From Akkermansia muciniphila (GTDB lineage: Bacteria > Verrucomicrobiota > Verrucomicrobiia > Verrucomicrobiales > DEV007): DNA of 64,000 nt. This document shows, in pieces, positions 17,080 to 26,557 of this stretch (position 1 is the stretch's first letter; the number at the start of each line of letters is the position of its first letter). The notes below the pieces were generated by a model. It worked only from the letters and a program-made list of their open reading frames with translations, was not told the DNA's origin and made no database searches. The stretch is from NCBI GenBank assembly GCA_945883495.1, contig CAMCXS010000002.1, forward strand, positions 1 to 64,000. Direction: 5' to 3'. The translations under genes were made by a program, and so were the position numbers.

Positions 17080-17805
17080 ATGACCAATCTCCTGCTGCTC
17101 CTCGCCGTCGCGGCGGGCCCAAACGCCACAGTGACCCTGGGTGATGCTCCGTATCGCGCCATCGGGATCAACTACTTCGACTCTTTCTTGCGGACGTTGA
17201 AGAACGGCGAAGATACCAGCTACACCCAAGGCTTCGCCACGCTCGCCGCCAAGAAAATCCCCTTCGTCCGCTTCTGCGCCACCGGCTATTGGCCGATCGA
17301 AATGAAGCTCTACCAGGAGAATCGCGACGAGTATTTCCGGAGGCTCGACGCCGTGGTGGAGTGCGCGCAGCAACACCACATCGGCCTCGTGCCTTCGCTA
17401 TTTTGGAATCAGGAGCACAAGGGGACCTGGGATCTCGACGCCCCGGAGCAATTCCGCGACGTGCTGGCCCGCGCCCATCCCGATCCGGTCGACGCCATCA
17501 GCCTGCACGCCTACGAAAACGACGACGAACGCTTGGCCGATGCGCAAATCGTAGCGCGGCAACTCAACAAACCACTCTTTGTCGGCGAGTTTGGCAGCAA
17601 GGGGCAAAGCCCCGAGGAAGCCGCGAAGTTCCGTCGCCTTCTCGATTCCATCATCAAAAGCGAAGTCCCCTTGGCCGCTGCCTGGGTCTTCGATTACCCC
17701 AATCAACCCGAATTCAACATCACCGCCGAGAACGCCCGCTCTTGGATGCTCGACGCCATCGCCGAAGCCAATCGCGCGCTGCCACCGCCCACCAGCGGCT
17801 TCTGA
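17080..17805 (+). CDS. Shortened GH5-like (beta-mannanase/cellulase-type) glycosidase
   Basis: A 241-residue protein starting 12 bases after the YafK-like gene. It has a short signal peptide and the N-terminal half of a TIM-barrel glycosidase (YRAIGINYFDSF, IPFVRFCATGYWP, HIGLVPSLFWN). It then jumps near base 17405 to the C-terminal half (DAISLHAYEND, the nucleophile segment KPLFVGEFGSKG, AAAWVFDYPNQ). About 90-100 residues normally between these, including the Asn-Glu acid/base motif, are missing in frame. Activity is therefore doubtful. Confidence 0.68.
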   Translation: MTNLLLLLAVAAGPNATVTLGDAPYRAIGINYFDSFLRTLKNGEDTSYTQGFATLAAKKIPFVRFCATGYWPIEMKLYQENRDEYFRRLDAVVECAQQHHIGLVPSLFWNQEHKGTWDLDAPEQFRDVLARAHPDPVDAISLHAYENDDERLADAQIVARQLNKPLFVGEFGSKGQSPEEAAKFRRLLDSIIKSEVPLAAAWVFDYPNQPEFNITAENARSWMLDAIAEANRALPPPTSGF

Positions 17806-17861
17806 AACCGTACGACCTCCGCCGCTTGCTGCCGCCTTCCTGCCAGAGCACTGTCTGGCTC

Positions 17862-18095
17862 ATGCCCCCCTGCGACACCTGCGGAAATCATTCCCGCCCC
17901 ATGCTGAAAATTCTCTTCGAGGGTAAGGCCTATCGCTTCGACTCCTTCGAGTGCGCCGTCCACAAACTCGCGCCGCGTTGTGAACATTGCGGCTGCCGCA
18001 TCATCGGCCACGTCGTGGAAGCTTTGGAGCATCCATTCTGCTCGGTGCATTGCGCCGCCGCCGTCGGCGTGAGCGTGAGCGGTCCGGCACGTTGA
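17862..18095 (+). CDS. Small Cys-rich zinc-binding protein
   Basis: A 77-residue protein with nine cysteines and several histidines in the pattern CDTCGNH ... SFECAVHKLAP-CEHCGCRIIGH ... FCSVHCA. It resembles a small protein family found in several bacterial phyla that carries two treble-clef-like zinc sites. No membrane segment or catalytic motif is seen. It probably binds zinc; a role in stress response or protein-protein contact is only a guess. Confidence 0.75.
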   Translation: MPPCDTCGNHSRPMLKILFEGKAYRFDSFECAVHKLAPRCEHCGCRIIGHVVEALEHPFCSVHCAAAVGVSVSGPAR

Positions 18096-18098
18096 TGA

Positions 18099-18401
18099 TT
18101 AACGGCGGACGTCGTCCATCACCTCGACTTCAATGCTCCGGACGCCCGGCATCTCGGTTTGCTCGAAGACCACGATGCCCTCGGCGCGCCGTTCCAAGCC
18201 ATCTTCCGCTCTCGGGTTGAGAAAGCGCCGCACCCCGTACGCGACCAATCCCGCGGCAGAGACCGCGAGTCCGGCGATGAGACCGATGATCGCGACGGCC
18301 GAAGCGAAGAGGACGGCGCCCAAGAGCAAACCCGTGATCAACAGACCGCCGAGCACCAGCTTGGCCGGTCCGAGGCGTTGAACGTGGAATCGGTAGTGCA
18401 T
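18099..18401 (-). CDS. Small two-helix membrane protein
   Basis: A 100-residue protein with two adjacent hydrophobic helices (residues ~13-31 and ~33-56) followed by a charged cytoplasmic tail rich in Glu, Asp and Arg that ends MDDVRR. Its stop lies 3 bases from that of the convergent zinc-binding gene. The family is not recognised. Confidence 0.6.
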   Translation of the reverse strand: MHYRFHVQRLGPAKLVLGGLLITGLLLGAVLFASAVAIIGLIAGLAVSAAGLVAYGVRRFLNPRAEDGLERRAEGIVVFEQTEMPGVRSIEVEVMDDVRR

Positions 18402-18647
18402 CCTTTTCTATCCCACGCAAAGGCGCGGGGTGCCATTACAGAATTGGGAATGGTTTGGACTGATGCCCCCACCGGGTGTTAATGGAACTGAGGGTCAGAA
18501 AGGGCGGAATGCGTGGGCGATTCCGCTACGAGAATGCATTCTGAGTAGCGGAATTCCCAAGAATTCCGTTCCAGCGTCCATCACAATCATTCCCCCCCAC
18601 TCGCGCCATTTGCGCACCGCCTGCAAGTGTGCCAAAATGTCACCTCG

Positions 18648-20078
18648 ATGTCCATGTTCGAAGACCTCGATCCCAGTTTTCCGACGGCAACGGTGCTGAT
18701 CGTTGACGACGAGAAGAACACCCGCGACGGCCTGCGCCGCAGCTTCGAGGATGAGTTCGACATCTACGTGGCCGCGGACATCAACGGAGCGCTCGGCATC
18801 CTCAAGAACGAGAAGGTGGATCTCATGGTCACCGATCTGCGCCTGGGCTCGGAAAACGGGATGGACCTGATTGAGCGGGCCCTCCAGCTCCCTCACCCGC
18901 CCATTTGCATCATGATGACCGCGTTCGGCTCGGTTGATACCGCTGTCGAAGCAATGAAACGGGGCGCCTACGATTACGTCAGCAAACCGCTCAACATCGA
19001 CGAGCTGGAATTGCTGATCAAACGGGCGCTCCGGGGCCGCCACCTGGAAGCGGAAAACCAGGCGCTCAAGACTCAGGTCGAAAAACGCTTCTCCGTCAGC
19101 AACATCATCGGGAAAGCACCGGTGATGCAGCCGGTCTTCGACATGATCCGGCAGGTCGCACCGACCCGCGCCACGGTCCTCATTGAAGGGGAAAGTGGCA
19201 CCGGAAAAGAGCTAGTGGCCAAGGCGATCCACCAACTCAGCGGCCGGCCCAAGGCCAAACTGGTCACGGTACATTGCGCCGGTTTGAACCGCAATGTCAT
19301 GGAGAGCGAACTCTTCGGCCACGAAAAAGGCGCCTTCACCGATGCCCGCACCGCGCGAGTTGGCTACTTTGAGGCCGCCAACGGGGGCACGTTGTTTCTC
19401 GACGAAATCGGAGAAATCGATGCGCCCACCCAGGTCAAGCTGCTGCGCGTGCTCGGGGAACGCACGATTCAACGGGTCGGCAGCTCGAAAACGATTGAAA
19501 TCGACGTCCGGCTCATCACGGCGACGAACCGCGATTTGGCCAAAATGGTGTCAGAGGGCACCTTCCGGGAAGATCTTTACTACCGCCTAAACGTGGTGAA
19601 AATCCACATGCCGCCGTTACGGGAGCGGAAGGAAGATATCGTCCTGTTGGCCACCGCTTTCCTCAAGGAATTTGCGGAAGAAAACGGCAAGCCGGTGCGC
19701 GAGCTGACCACCGACGCCTTGCAAAGCCTCATCGATTATCCCTGGCCCGGAAACGTGCGGGAGCTGCGGACCGCGATCGAGCACGGCGTCGTCATGAGTC
19801 CAGGCCCGAAGATCACGATCCGGCATCTTCCCATGAGCGTCCGCGGTGGAGCTCCAGCCCCAATCCCTCCAAAACCGGGCATCGGAAACTCCGCTTCCGC
19901 TCCAGCTACCCCGGCGGCGCCAGCCTTAGACGGTGACCTAAATCTCGCGGCCATGGAGGAGCGGATGATCCACGAAGCCTTGTCCCGGACCGCCGGCAAT
20001 CGCACGGAAGCCGCCACGCTGCTCGGGCTCTCCCGCCGCACCCTGCAACGCCGGTTGCGCGAGATGGGGCTCACGTAA
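18648..20078 (+). CDS. Sigma-54-dependent response regulator (NtrC family)
   Basis: A 476-residue transcription activator. A receiver domain comes first (VLIVDDEKNTRDGLRR; phosphoacceptor in VTDLRLG, ~residue 63; YDYVSKPL). The central sigma-54 activation domain has Walker A GESGTGKEL (~182), the sigma-54 contact loop GAFTDA (~226) and Walker B TLFLDEIGEID. A Pro/Ala linker precedes a C-terminal Fis-type helix-turn-helix (RTEAATLLGLSRRTLQRRL). It activates RNA polymerase-sigma-54 at enhancers after phosphorylation. No partner histidine kinase is in the window, so it is an orphan. A GTG at 18627 would add seven residues. Confidence 0.92.
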   Translation: MSMFEDLDPSFPTATVLIVDDEKNTRDGLRRSFEDEFDIYVAADINGALGILKNEKVDLMVTDLRLGSENGMDLIERALQLPHPPICIMMTAFGSVDTAVEAMKRGAYDYVSKPLNIDELELLIKRALRGRHLEAENQALKTQVEKRFSVSNIIGKAPVMQPVFDMIRQVAPTRATVLIEGESGTGKELVAKAIHQLSGRPKAKLVTVHCAGLNRNVMESELFGHEKGAFTDARTARVGYFEAANGGTLFLDEIGEIDAPTQVKLLRVLGERTIQRVGSSKTIEIDVRLITATNRDLAKMVSEGTFREDLYYRLNVVKIHMPPLRERKEDIVLLATAFLKEFAEENGKPVRELTTDALQSLIDYPWPGNVRELRTAIEHGVVMSPGPKITIRHLPMSVRGGAPAPIPPKPGIGNSASAPATPAAPALDGDLNLAAMEERMIHEALSRTAGNRTEAATLLGLSRRTLQRRLREMGLT

Positions 20079-20136
20079 AACAGCCACGAAAATGATTCCA
20101 GAATCCAAAAGGCTTGAATTTCCGTGAGGGCGTTCG

Positions 20137-20562
20137 ATGGGTGTATGCGGGTCTGCGAACGCGATGGGCGCGTTCGATCCCAGTTCAGACAATCCGATCC
20201 ACACTGCCATGGAGCCAGCGAAAGAAGAAGTCCCTTTCGAGCAAGCGTTTCAGCAGCTTGAACAATTAGTGAAAAACATGGAATCGGATCGCCTGCCGCT
20301 CGACCAGTTGGTGGAGCATTACGAGCGAGGCAACCGGCTCCTCAAGACCTGCCAGAAGCGGATTCAAGAGGCGGAACAACGGATCGAGCAAATCGCCAAC
20401 GGCAAAGCGGGCGGCCTGGAAACGTTCGACCCCTCCGCGCAAGCTGCTTCTCCTCCTCAAGCAGCTACGGCGGCTGCCCCTTCAGAACAACCGGCCCGCC
20501 GTGCAGCGCGCAAGACGGAACCTGCTTCCGGTGAAGCCTCCGACGAAATTCAACTCTTTTAA
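20137..20562 (+). CDS. xseB: Exodeoxyribonuclease VII small subunit
   Basis: A 141-residue protein whose central ~60 residues match XseB (PFEQAFQQLEQLVKNMES, DQLVEHYERGNRLLKTCQKRI), the small subunit that assembles helically on XseA to degrade single-stranded DNA. The family is normally ~80 residues. Here there is an extra N-terminus and an Ala/Pro-rich tail ending DEIQLF. The ATG at 20137 has GAGGG 6 bases upstream and is preferred; ATGs at 20164 and 20209 are possible and the last gives the canonical N-terminus. xseA is not in the window. dxs starts 9 bases later, a common xseB-dxs arrangement. Confidence 0.85.
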   Translation: MGVCGSANAMGAFDPSSDNPIHTAMEPAKEEVPFEQAFQQLEQLVKNMESDRLPLDQLVEHYERGNRLLKTCQKRIQEAEQRIEQIANGKAGGLETFDPSAQAASPPQAATAAAPSEQPARRAARKTEPASGEASDEIQLF

Positions 20563-20571
20563 CTGATCCAC

Positions 20572-22506
20572 GTGTCCAGCGAACAGCCGCTCTATCCGGT
20601 GGTCGACAATGCCGCCGAGCTCAAGAAGCTGCCGGAGGCCGACCTTCCCAAGCTTGCCGCCGAAATCCGGCGCACCTTGATCCAGTGTCTTTCCCGCACT
20701 GGAGGTCACCTTGGCCCCAACCTCGGCGTGGTGGAGCTCTCCATCGCCCTGCACCGGGTCTTCGAAACGCCGCACGACAAGTTCGTGTTCGACGTCAGCC
20801 ACCAGGCCTACGTCCACAAAATGCTGACGGGACGGTGGAACCAGATCCATACCATCCGCCAGCACGAAGGTCTCAACGGCTTCTGTCTACGCACGGAAAG
20901 CGCCCACGACTGCTACGGCGCGGGTCACGCTGGCACCGCCCTTGGCGCCGCTCTCGGCATGGCCGCCGCTCGTGACGTCCTTGGGACCGATGAGCACATC
21001 GTCACCATCGCCGGCGATGCCGCCTTCACCTGCGGGACCAGCTACGAGGCACTCAATAACATCCAAGACACCACGAAGCGCTTCATCGTCGTCCTCAACG
21101 ACAACGAATGGTCGATCGACCGTAACGTGGGCGCCATTGCGAAATACTTTAACGCGCTGCAAACCAGCTCCGCTTACACCCATTTGCATGAAAAAGCGGC
21201 GGCGTTCATCGAGCGCATTGCCGGCAAGGGCATTCGCAAGCTCGCTTCCAAAGTCGAGGCCAGCGCCAAGAACGTTTTCCTTCCCAGCGGCGGCGAGGAG
21301 AACGTACAGCACCACCCCGCGCCAGTGATCTTCGAAGAGTTCGGATTGCGCTACTACGGCCCCATCGATGGTCACGACCTTCCGGTGTTGATCCGGACAT
21401 TTGAGCATCTCAAGAACGAACAGGAGCCCTGCATCCTCCACGTCATCACCGAGAAAGGCCGTGGCTTCGAGCCCGCCCTTGGCAATCCGATGAAGTTCCA
21501 CGGCCTTGGGCCCTTCAAGACGGAAACCGGCGATACCCCGCCATCTGCCCTCCCGACGTATTCCCAAGTCTTCGCCCGCGCCCTCACGGACTTCGCCAAA
21601 GAAGACAAGAAAATCACCGCCATCACCGGCGCGATGCCCAACGGCACGGGGCTCATCACCTTCAAAGAGGAACTCCCAGAGCGCTACTACGACGTCGGCA
21701 TCGCCGAGGAACACGCCGCCCTTTTTGCCGCAGGCCAAGCGACGATGGGACTCAAGCCCTTCCTCACGATTTACTCGACCTTTATGCAGCGTGCCTATGA
21801 CATGCTGATCCACGACATCGGCATTCAGAATCTCCCGGTGCGCTTGGCCATGGACCGAGCCGGCTTGTCCGGGGACGATGGCCCGACGCACCACGGCTTG
21901 TTCGACATTGGCTATCTCCGCCATGTGCCAAATTTCATCTTCATGGCGCCCAAGGATGAGGATGAAATGGTCGATATGCTTTGGACCATGGCGCAGCACG
22001 ACTCTGGCCCAAGCGCCATCCGCTACCCTCGGGGTACCGGGCGCGGCGTTTCCATCAAGACGCGTCCCGCCCTCATGGAGATCGGCAAGGCCGAGGTGGT
22101 GCACGACGGCACTGATATCGCTCTTTTCGGTTTGGGCGGTCTCTTCGACATGGCCCTGGAAACCCGGGACCTCCTGGCCTCCATGGGGTATTCCGTGGCC
22201 ATCATCAATCCCCGCTGGATCAAGCCGCTCGACACTGAAGTCATCGAACGCTACGCCCGGCGCTGCGCGGCGATCTGCACCTTCGAGGATCACGTCCTCG
22301 CCAACGGATTTGGCGCCGCGGTCATCGAGCACCTCAACGACGCTGGAATCCACACCAAGGTGGAACGGATCGGGTGGCCCGACGTGTTCATTGAACACGG
22401 AGGCGTCGCCCGCCTCCGTCAGGACCACGGCCTCACGGCCCAGCACGCCGTCACCAAGCTGCTCCCCCACCTGCCCCGTCGCGTTGCGCCGGCGGAGGTG
22501 GCTTGA
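20572..22506 (+). CDS. dxs: 1-deoxy-D-xylulose-5-phosphate synthase (divergent)
   Basis: A 644-residue thiamine-diphosphate enzyme joining pyruvate and glyceraldehyde-3-phosphate in the MEP isoprenoid pathway. Length and domain order fit Dxs: TGGHLGPNLGVVELSIALH, VSHQAYVHKMLTGR, the cofactor segment AGDAAFTCG...NDNEWSID, DVGIAEEHAALFAAG and DRAGLSGDDGPTHHG. Several normally strict positions differ. The cofactor motif reads GDA rather than GDG, DVGHQAY is DVSHQAY, and the GHSSTS-type loop reads GHAGTA. It uses a GTG start. It may be a paralogue-type Dxs; adjacency to xseB supports the isoprenoid role. Confidence 0.88.
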   Translation: MSSEQPLYPVVDNAAELKKLPEADLPKLAAEIRRTLIQCLSRTGGHLGPNLGVVELSIALHRVFETPHDKFVFDVSHQAYVHKMLTGRWNQIHTIRQHEGLNGFCLRTESAHDCYGAGHAGTALGAALGMAAARDVLGTDEHIVTIAGDAAFTCGTSYEALNNIQDTTKRFIVVLNDNEWSIDRNVGAIAKYFNALQTSSAYTHLHEKAAAFIERIAGKGIRKLASKVEASAKNVFLPSGGEENVQHHPAPVIFEEFGLRYYGPIDGHDLPVLIRTFEHLKNEQEPCILHVITEKGRGFEPALGNPMKFHGLGPFKTETGDTPPSALPTYSQVFARALTDFAKEDKKITAITGAMPNGTGLITFKEELPERYYDVGIAEEHAALFAAGQATMGLKPFLTIYSTFMQRAYDMLIHDIGIQNLPVRLAMDRAGLSGDDGPTHHGLFDIGYLRHVPNFIFMAPKDEDEMVDMLWTMAQHDSGPSAIRYPRGTGRGVSIKTRPALMEIGKAEVVHDGTDIALFGLGGLFDMALETRDLLASMGYSVAIINPRWIKPLDTEVIERYARRCAAICTFEDHVLANGFGAAVIEHLNDAGIHTKVERIGWPDVFIEHGGVARLRQDHGLTAQHAVTKLLPHLPRRVAPAEVA

Positions 22507-22659
22507 GTGAGCACTTCCCTTGTCCTTCGGGGATGCTGAAAAATTATCCCCACAGCTTCACGCGCAGCCCCGTCCAATCAAACGGACGGTGGCCGCGCCA
22601 TCCGGCAAGGCCAGCGCTCAGGGTTCAGGAGGTGCCCTGCTATCCAAGAAACCCTCCTT

Positions 22660-23343
22660 ATGAAAAAACTCCTTGCTGAGTTTATCGGTACCGCTTGGCT
22701 TGTCCTCGGCGGTTGCGGAAGTGCCGTTCTCGCGGCGGCGTATCCGGAACATGGCATCCACTTCGTGGGTGTCGCCCTCGCCTTCGGGCTCACTGTGCTG
22801 ACCATGGCCTATGCCATCGGCCACATCTCCGGATGCCACCTCAACCCGGCGGTGTCCATCGGCTTGATGATGAGCGGCCGACTCGACCGCAAGGATCTTC
22901 CCGGATACATCGTGGCCCAGATCCTCGGCGGCGTGACCGGCGCTGGCATCCTTCATTTCATCGCTTCCAGCAAGGTTGACGTCGACCTGGGGAACTTCGC
23001 TTCCAACGGCTACGACACCCTTTCCCCCGGCGGCTATGGAATGGTGGCCTGCCTGATCACGGAAATCGTCCTCACCGGCGCTTTCCTCTTCGTCATCTTG
23101 GGCGCCACGGATGATCGGGCTCCGGCGGCCTTGGCCCCAGTGGCCATCGGGCTTTGCCTGACCTTGATTCACCTCATCAGCATTCCGATCACCAACACCT
23201 CGGTGAACCCGGCGCGCAGCATCGCCACCGCACTTTTCGCAGGCGGCACGGCGCTGACGCAAGTCTGGCTCTTCATCGTGGCCCCCATCATCGGAGCCAT
23301 CGGCGGAGCGCACCTTTACAAACTGGTGGCTGACAAGGACTGA
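22660..23343 (+). CDS. aqpZ: Aquaporin Z
   Basis: A 227-residue membrane channel with six helices and both NPA-type loops: [10 protein letters not shown] (~residue 64) and [11 protein letters not shown] (~184), the latter followed by the characteristic Arg of the selectivity filter. The N-terminus [25 protein letters not shown] is typical of AqpZ. It passes water across the inner membrane. It stands alone on the plus strand and is followed by a strong intrinsic terminator. Confidence 0.95.
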   Translation: MKKLLAEFIGTAWLVLGGCGSAVLAAAYPEHGIHFVGVALAFGLTVLTMAYAIGHISGCHLNPAVSIGLMMSGRLDRKDLPGYIVAQILGGVTGAGILHFIASSKVDVDLGNFASNGYDTLSPGGYGMVACLITEIVLTGAFLFVILGATDDRAPAALAPVAIGLCLTLIHLISIPITNTSVNPARSIATALFAGGTALTQVWLFIVAPIIGAIGGAHLYKLVADKD

Positions 23344-23373
23344 ACGGAAACCTACCTCGTAACACGTCATCTT

Positions 23374-23409
23374 GAGGGTTGAATGGAGCGATCCTTCAAC
23401 CCTCTTTTT
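23374..23409 (+). terminator. Rho-independent terminator of aqpZ
   Basis: GAGGGTTGAA (23374-23383) and TTCAACCCTC (23395-23404) form a perfect 10-bp stem with an 11-base loop, followed directly by five Ts. It begins 31 bases after the aqpZ stop. Confidence 0.93.
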
Positions 23410-23415
23410 GCGGGA

Positions 23416-23598
23416 TCAAACGCCCACCAATTCCAGGTCATTGCGAACCACGCGATCGAGCGCCCAATCCAATGCAAAAGGCCAGGCGCCGTAGCCGCTA
23501 TCCAGGTTGATGTGCCCAGCGGTGTCTTCCAGCGGAATGAACGGGAGACGCAGCGGCTCGGCGTACGTCTGGACGAAGCCACGTTCGCACCATAAAGT
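23416..23598 (-). pseudogene. C-terminal fragment of an RBBP9/YdeN-type serine hydrolase
   Basis: A ~60-codon minus-strand reading frame ending at TGA 23416 includes FVQTYAEPL, IPLEDTAGHINLDSGYGAWP and ALDWALDRVV. The GHIN-x-x-SG-x-G-x-WP pattern with its catalytic His is characteristic of the C-terminus of RBBP9/YdeN-like alpha/beta hydrolases. In-frame stops lie just upstream and no nucleophile half is present nearby, so only a tail remains. It sits between the aqpZ terminator and acs. Confidence 0.6.
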
Positions 23599-23664
23599 TG
23601 ATTCCGTAAGTATAGATTAAAACCGCTCGCGAGAGTCGAGCATCGCATTCCATTTCCGAACCGA

Positions 23665-25638
23665 TTACGCGACGCGACCGTGCACCAACGATTCCACGAC
23701 GGCCGGGTCCGCCAGCGTCGAGGTATCCCCCAAGTCTTCGACATGCCCCTCGGCGATCTTGCGCAAAATGCGGCGCATGATCTTGCCGGAGCGGGTTTTC
23801 GGAAGTCCCTCGGTGAACTGGATTTTCTCCGGTGTAGCGTGGGCTCCGATCAGCTCGCGGATCTTGGCATGGATTTCCTTGGGCATGGTCTCGGTGACCG
23901 CATGACCGGTTTTCAGGGTCACATAGGCATAAATCGCCTGGCCCTTGATATCGTGCGGATAGCCGACCACGGCCGCTTCCGCGACGTCGGGATGGGCTCC
24001 GATGGCGCCCTCGATCTCGGCGGTGCCTAGGTTGTGCCCGGAAACGATGATGATGTCATCGACCCGACCGGTGATCCAGTAGTAGCCGTCTGCATCCCGG
24101 CGACAGCCGTCTCCAGAGAAGTATTTGCCGGGGAAGCGGGCGAAATAAGTGTCGACGAAGCGCTGGTGATCGCCGTAAACCGTGCGCATCTGGCCCGGCC
24201 AGGACTCCAGGAGGCACAGATTGCCCTCGACGCTGTTGCCGAGCACAACTTGGCCTTCGTTGTCCACCAAAGCGGGCTTGATCCCAAAGAAGGGCAAGGT
24301 TGCGGAACCAGGTTTCGTCGGAATCGCGCCCGGGAGCGGCGTAATGAGAATCCCGCCAGTCTCCGTTTGCCACCAAGTGTCAACGATCGGACAACGCTCC
24401 CGGCCAACGACCTTGTAATACCAATTCCATTCCGGTGCCTTGATCGGTTCTCCAACGGTCCCGAGGAGGCGGAGGGAGGTGAGATCGTAGCGATTGGGCC
24501 ACTCATCCCCTTCCTTCATCAAGCTGCGCAAAGCGGTCGGCGCAGTGTAGAGGATGTTCACCTTGTGCTTCTCCACGATCTGCCAGTTCCGGCCGAAGTC
24601 GGGATAGTTCGGGACGCCCTCGAACATCACCGTGGTCGCCCGGTTGGATAGCGGACCGTAGACAATGTAGCTGTGGCCCGTGACCCAGCCGATGTCTGCG
24701 GTACACCAGTAAATGTCACCGGGGTGATAATCGAAGATGTAGTGATGGGTACACGAGGCGTAAACCATGTAGCCTCCGGTGGTGTGGAGCACGCCCTTGG
24801 GCTTCCCGGTCGAGCCGGAAGTGTAGAGAATGAAGAGCGGGTCTTCCGCGTCCATCCGTTCCGGAGCACAAACCGACGTGGCCTTGCCCAAGGCGTCGTG
24901 CCACCAGATGTCCCGCCCGTCGGTCATGGAGATCGGGCTTCCGGTGCGACGGACCACGAGAACTTTCTCAATGGTTGGACACTTCGCCAATGCCTTGTCC
25001 GCGTTGGCCTTCATCGGGATGTCCAGCTTGGTGCCACGCACTCCGGAATCCTGGGTGATGATGGCCTTACAGGCGGAGTCGTTGATCCGCGTGATCAGGC
25101 TGTCCGCCGTGAACGCACCGAAAACGATGGAATGAACCGCCCCGATCCGGGCGCAGGCCAGCATCGCAATGGCCAGTTCCGGGATCATCTGCATGTAAAT
25201 GCAAACGCGATCGCCCTTCCGGATGCCGAGACCTTTAAGCGCATTGGCGGCTTTCTGCACCTCCGCATGCAGTTGGTTGTAGGTGAACGTGCGGTTGTCG
25301 TGCGGGTCGTTGCCCTCCCAGATCAAGGCGATTTGTTCCCCGTGCCCGGCCTCGACGTGGCGATCGACGCAATTGTAGCAGGCGTTGAGCTTGCCACCGA
25401 GGAACCAGGCGATCTCCGCTTTGTGGTAGTCCCAACGGCGCACTTGTTCCCATGGCTCAAACCAAGTGATCCGCTTCTTCGCTTCCTCCGCCCAAAACGC
25501 CTCGGGGTCACTTACGGACTGATTGTAGAGCGTGCGATAGTCATCGTAGCTCTTGATGTAGGCTCTGGAACTAAAATGGGCCGGCGGGGCATAAACCGGC
25601 ACGGTTTCCAGATGGGCTGACTCCGTATTGCTGCTCAT
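23665..25638 (-). CDS. acs: Acetyl-CoA synthetase
   Basis: A 657-residue ANL-superfamily enzyme that activates acetate to acetyl-AMP and then acetyl-CoA. The P-loop-like [20 protein letters not shown] (~residue 266) and the WWQTETGG segment (~417) are present. So is the C-terminal domain with the regulatory lysine in [14 protein letters not shown] (~612), normally controlled by acetylation. The frame extends upstream to 25776, but the ATG at 25638 gives the standard length. A terminator-like hairpin separates it from the upstream pseudouridine synthase gene. Confidence 0.96.
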   Translation of the reverse strand: MSSNTESAHLETVPVYAPPAHFSSRAYIKSYDDYRTLYNQSVSDPEAFWAEEAKKRITWFEPWEQVRRWDYHKAEIAWFLGGKLNACYNCVDRHVEAGHGEQIALIWEGNDPHDNRTFTYNQLHAEVQKAANALKGLGIRKGDRVCIYMQMIPELAIAMLACARIGAVHSIVFGAFTADSLITRINDSACKAIITQDSGVRGTKLDIPMKANADKALAKCPTIEKVLVVRRTGSPISMTDGRDIWWHDALGKATSVCAPERMDAEDPLFILYTSGSTGKPKGVLHTTGGYMVYASCTHHYIFDYHPGDIYWCTADIGWVTGHSYIVYGPLSNRATTVMFEGVPNYPDFGRNWQIVEKHKVNILYTAPTALRSLMKEGDEWPNRYDLTSLRLLGTVGEPIKAPEWNWYYKVVGRERCPIVDTWWQTETGGILITPLPGAIPTKPGSATLPFFGIKPALVDNEGQVVLGNSVEGNLCLLESWPGQMRTVYGDHQRFVDTYFARFPGKYFSGDGCRRDADGYYWITGRVDDIIIVSGHNLGTAEIEGAIGAHPDVAEAAVVGYPHDIKGQAIYAYVTLKTGHAVTETMPKEIHAKIRELIGAHATPEKIQFTEGLPKTRSGKIMRRILRKIAEGHVEDLGDTSTLADPAVVESLVHGRVA

Positions 25639-25653
25639 AATGCGTTTCGAGGC

Positions 25654-25695
25654 AAAGAAAGGCCATATTTCTCGGGGAATGAGCCCGCGATGGCC
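25654..25695 (-). terminator. Possible terminator of the pseudouridine synthase gene
   Basis: On the minus strand GGCCAT and ATGGCC pair around a 23-base loop and are followed by TTTCTTT. The stem is short, so this is a weak candidate. It falls 40 bases after the stop at 25736. Confidence 0.4.
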
Positions 25696-25735
25696 AGAAA
25701 AAAAGGCGCAAAGACACAGCCCGCGCCGTTCCGGC

Positions 25736-26449
25736 TCAACGAGGATTCTTCGAAAGCAGCTCCAAGCCGTCCGCACCGAGTTCCACGAACTCCCCAGCCT
25801 TGAGCGCGGGAGCGACCAACTGGCCGATCCGGACGCGAACCAAACGCTTCACTTTGTGATCGAACTTGGCGCACATTAGGCGGATTTGGCGTTTCAAGCC
25901 CTGCTGGAGCACCACTGAAACCCAGCAGCCGCCGAGATTCTCCACCCGTTCCGCACGGGCAACCCCCTCGGGCGTGTGAACCCCCTCGATGAACTTCTCG
26001 ATCGTCTCGCGCTCCAGGTGCTTGTCGAGCAGGACGTGGTATTCCTTCTCAATGCGATGGCTCGGGTGAGTCAGGGTCTGCGCCAGAAAGCCGTCCGAAG
26101 TCAGCAGCAGCAGCCCTTCGCTCTCTTTATCCAGTCGGCCGACGTAATTGAGGTGGCGATACTTCGGCGGGAGGATGTCGTAGATTGTCCGCCGATCGTG
26201 CGTGTCCTCCCGGGTGCAGAGAAAACCCTTGGGCTTGTAGAACAGCAGGGTGACTTCCTCCGCGCCGCGAACGCGCTTGCCATCGACCTTGACGGAATCA
26301 CCAGGGCCCACCCGCGTCCCCAAACCGGTGACAACGTTGCCATTGATGGTGACTCGTCGCTCCTCAATCAGAGACTCGACCTTGCGCCGGGAGCCAAGCC
26401 CACAGGACGCGAGAAACTTGTTGATGCGAATACCGTCGGGCTCAGACAT
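25736..26449 (-). CDS. RsuA/RluB-family rRNA pseudouridine synthase
   Basis: A 237-residue enzyme with an N-terminal S4 RNA-binding domain ([21 protein letters not shown], residues ~6-26) and a catalytic domain. The latter contains the [16 protein letters not shown] motif, whose Asp (~105) is the nucleophile, followed by LLDKHL and [10 protein letters not shown]. It isomerises a uridine in ribosomal RNA, most likely 23S (RluB/RluE/RluF group) judging from length. The exact target site cannot be told. The small basic protein gene lies upstream on the same strand. Confidence 0.9.
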   Translation of the reverse strand: MSEPDGIRINKFLASCGLGSRRKVESLIEERRVTINGNVVTGLGTRVGPGDSVKVDGKRVRGAEEVTLLFYKPKGFLCTREDTHDRRTIYDILPPKYRHLNYVGRLDKESEGLLLLTSDGFLAQTLTHPSHRIEKEYHVLLDKHLERETIEKFIEGVHTPEGVARAERVENLGGCWVSVVLQQGLKRQIRLMCAKFDHKVKRLVRVRIGQLVAPALKAGEFVELGADGLELLSKNPR

Positions 26450-26557
26450 GGGATGAGGGCGTGAGTGACGTTCAATCAACCAGCAAAGCGACGGCTGACC
26501 AGTCCGAAATCCCGAGTCTTCAAGCTAGGCGAGCCCGCCTCTACGCGAGAGTAAGGC

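Noticed and set aside
22570-22589. Terminator after dxs (CCGTCC/GGACGG hairpin)
   Set aside because: The 6-bp stem has no T-run after it; it may be structure only, so it was not listed.
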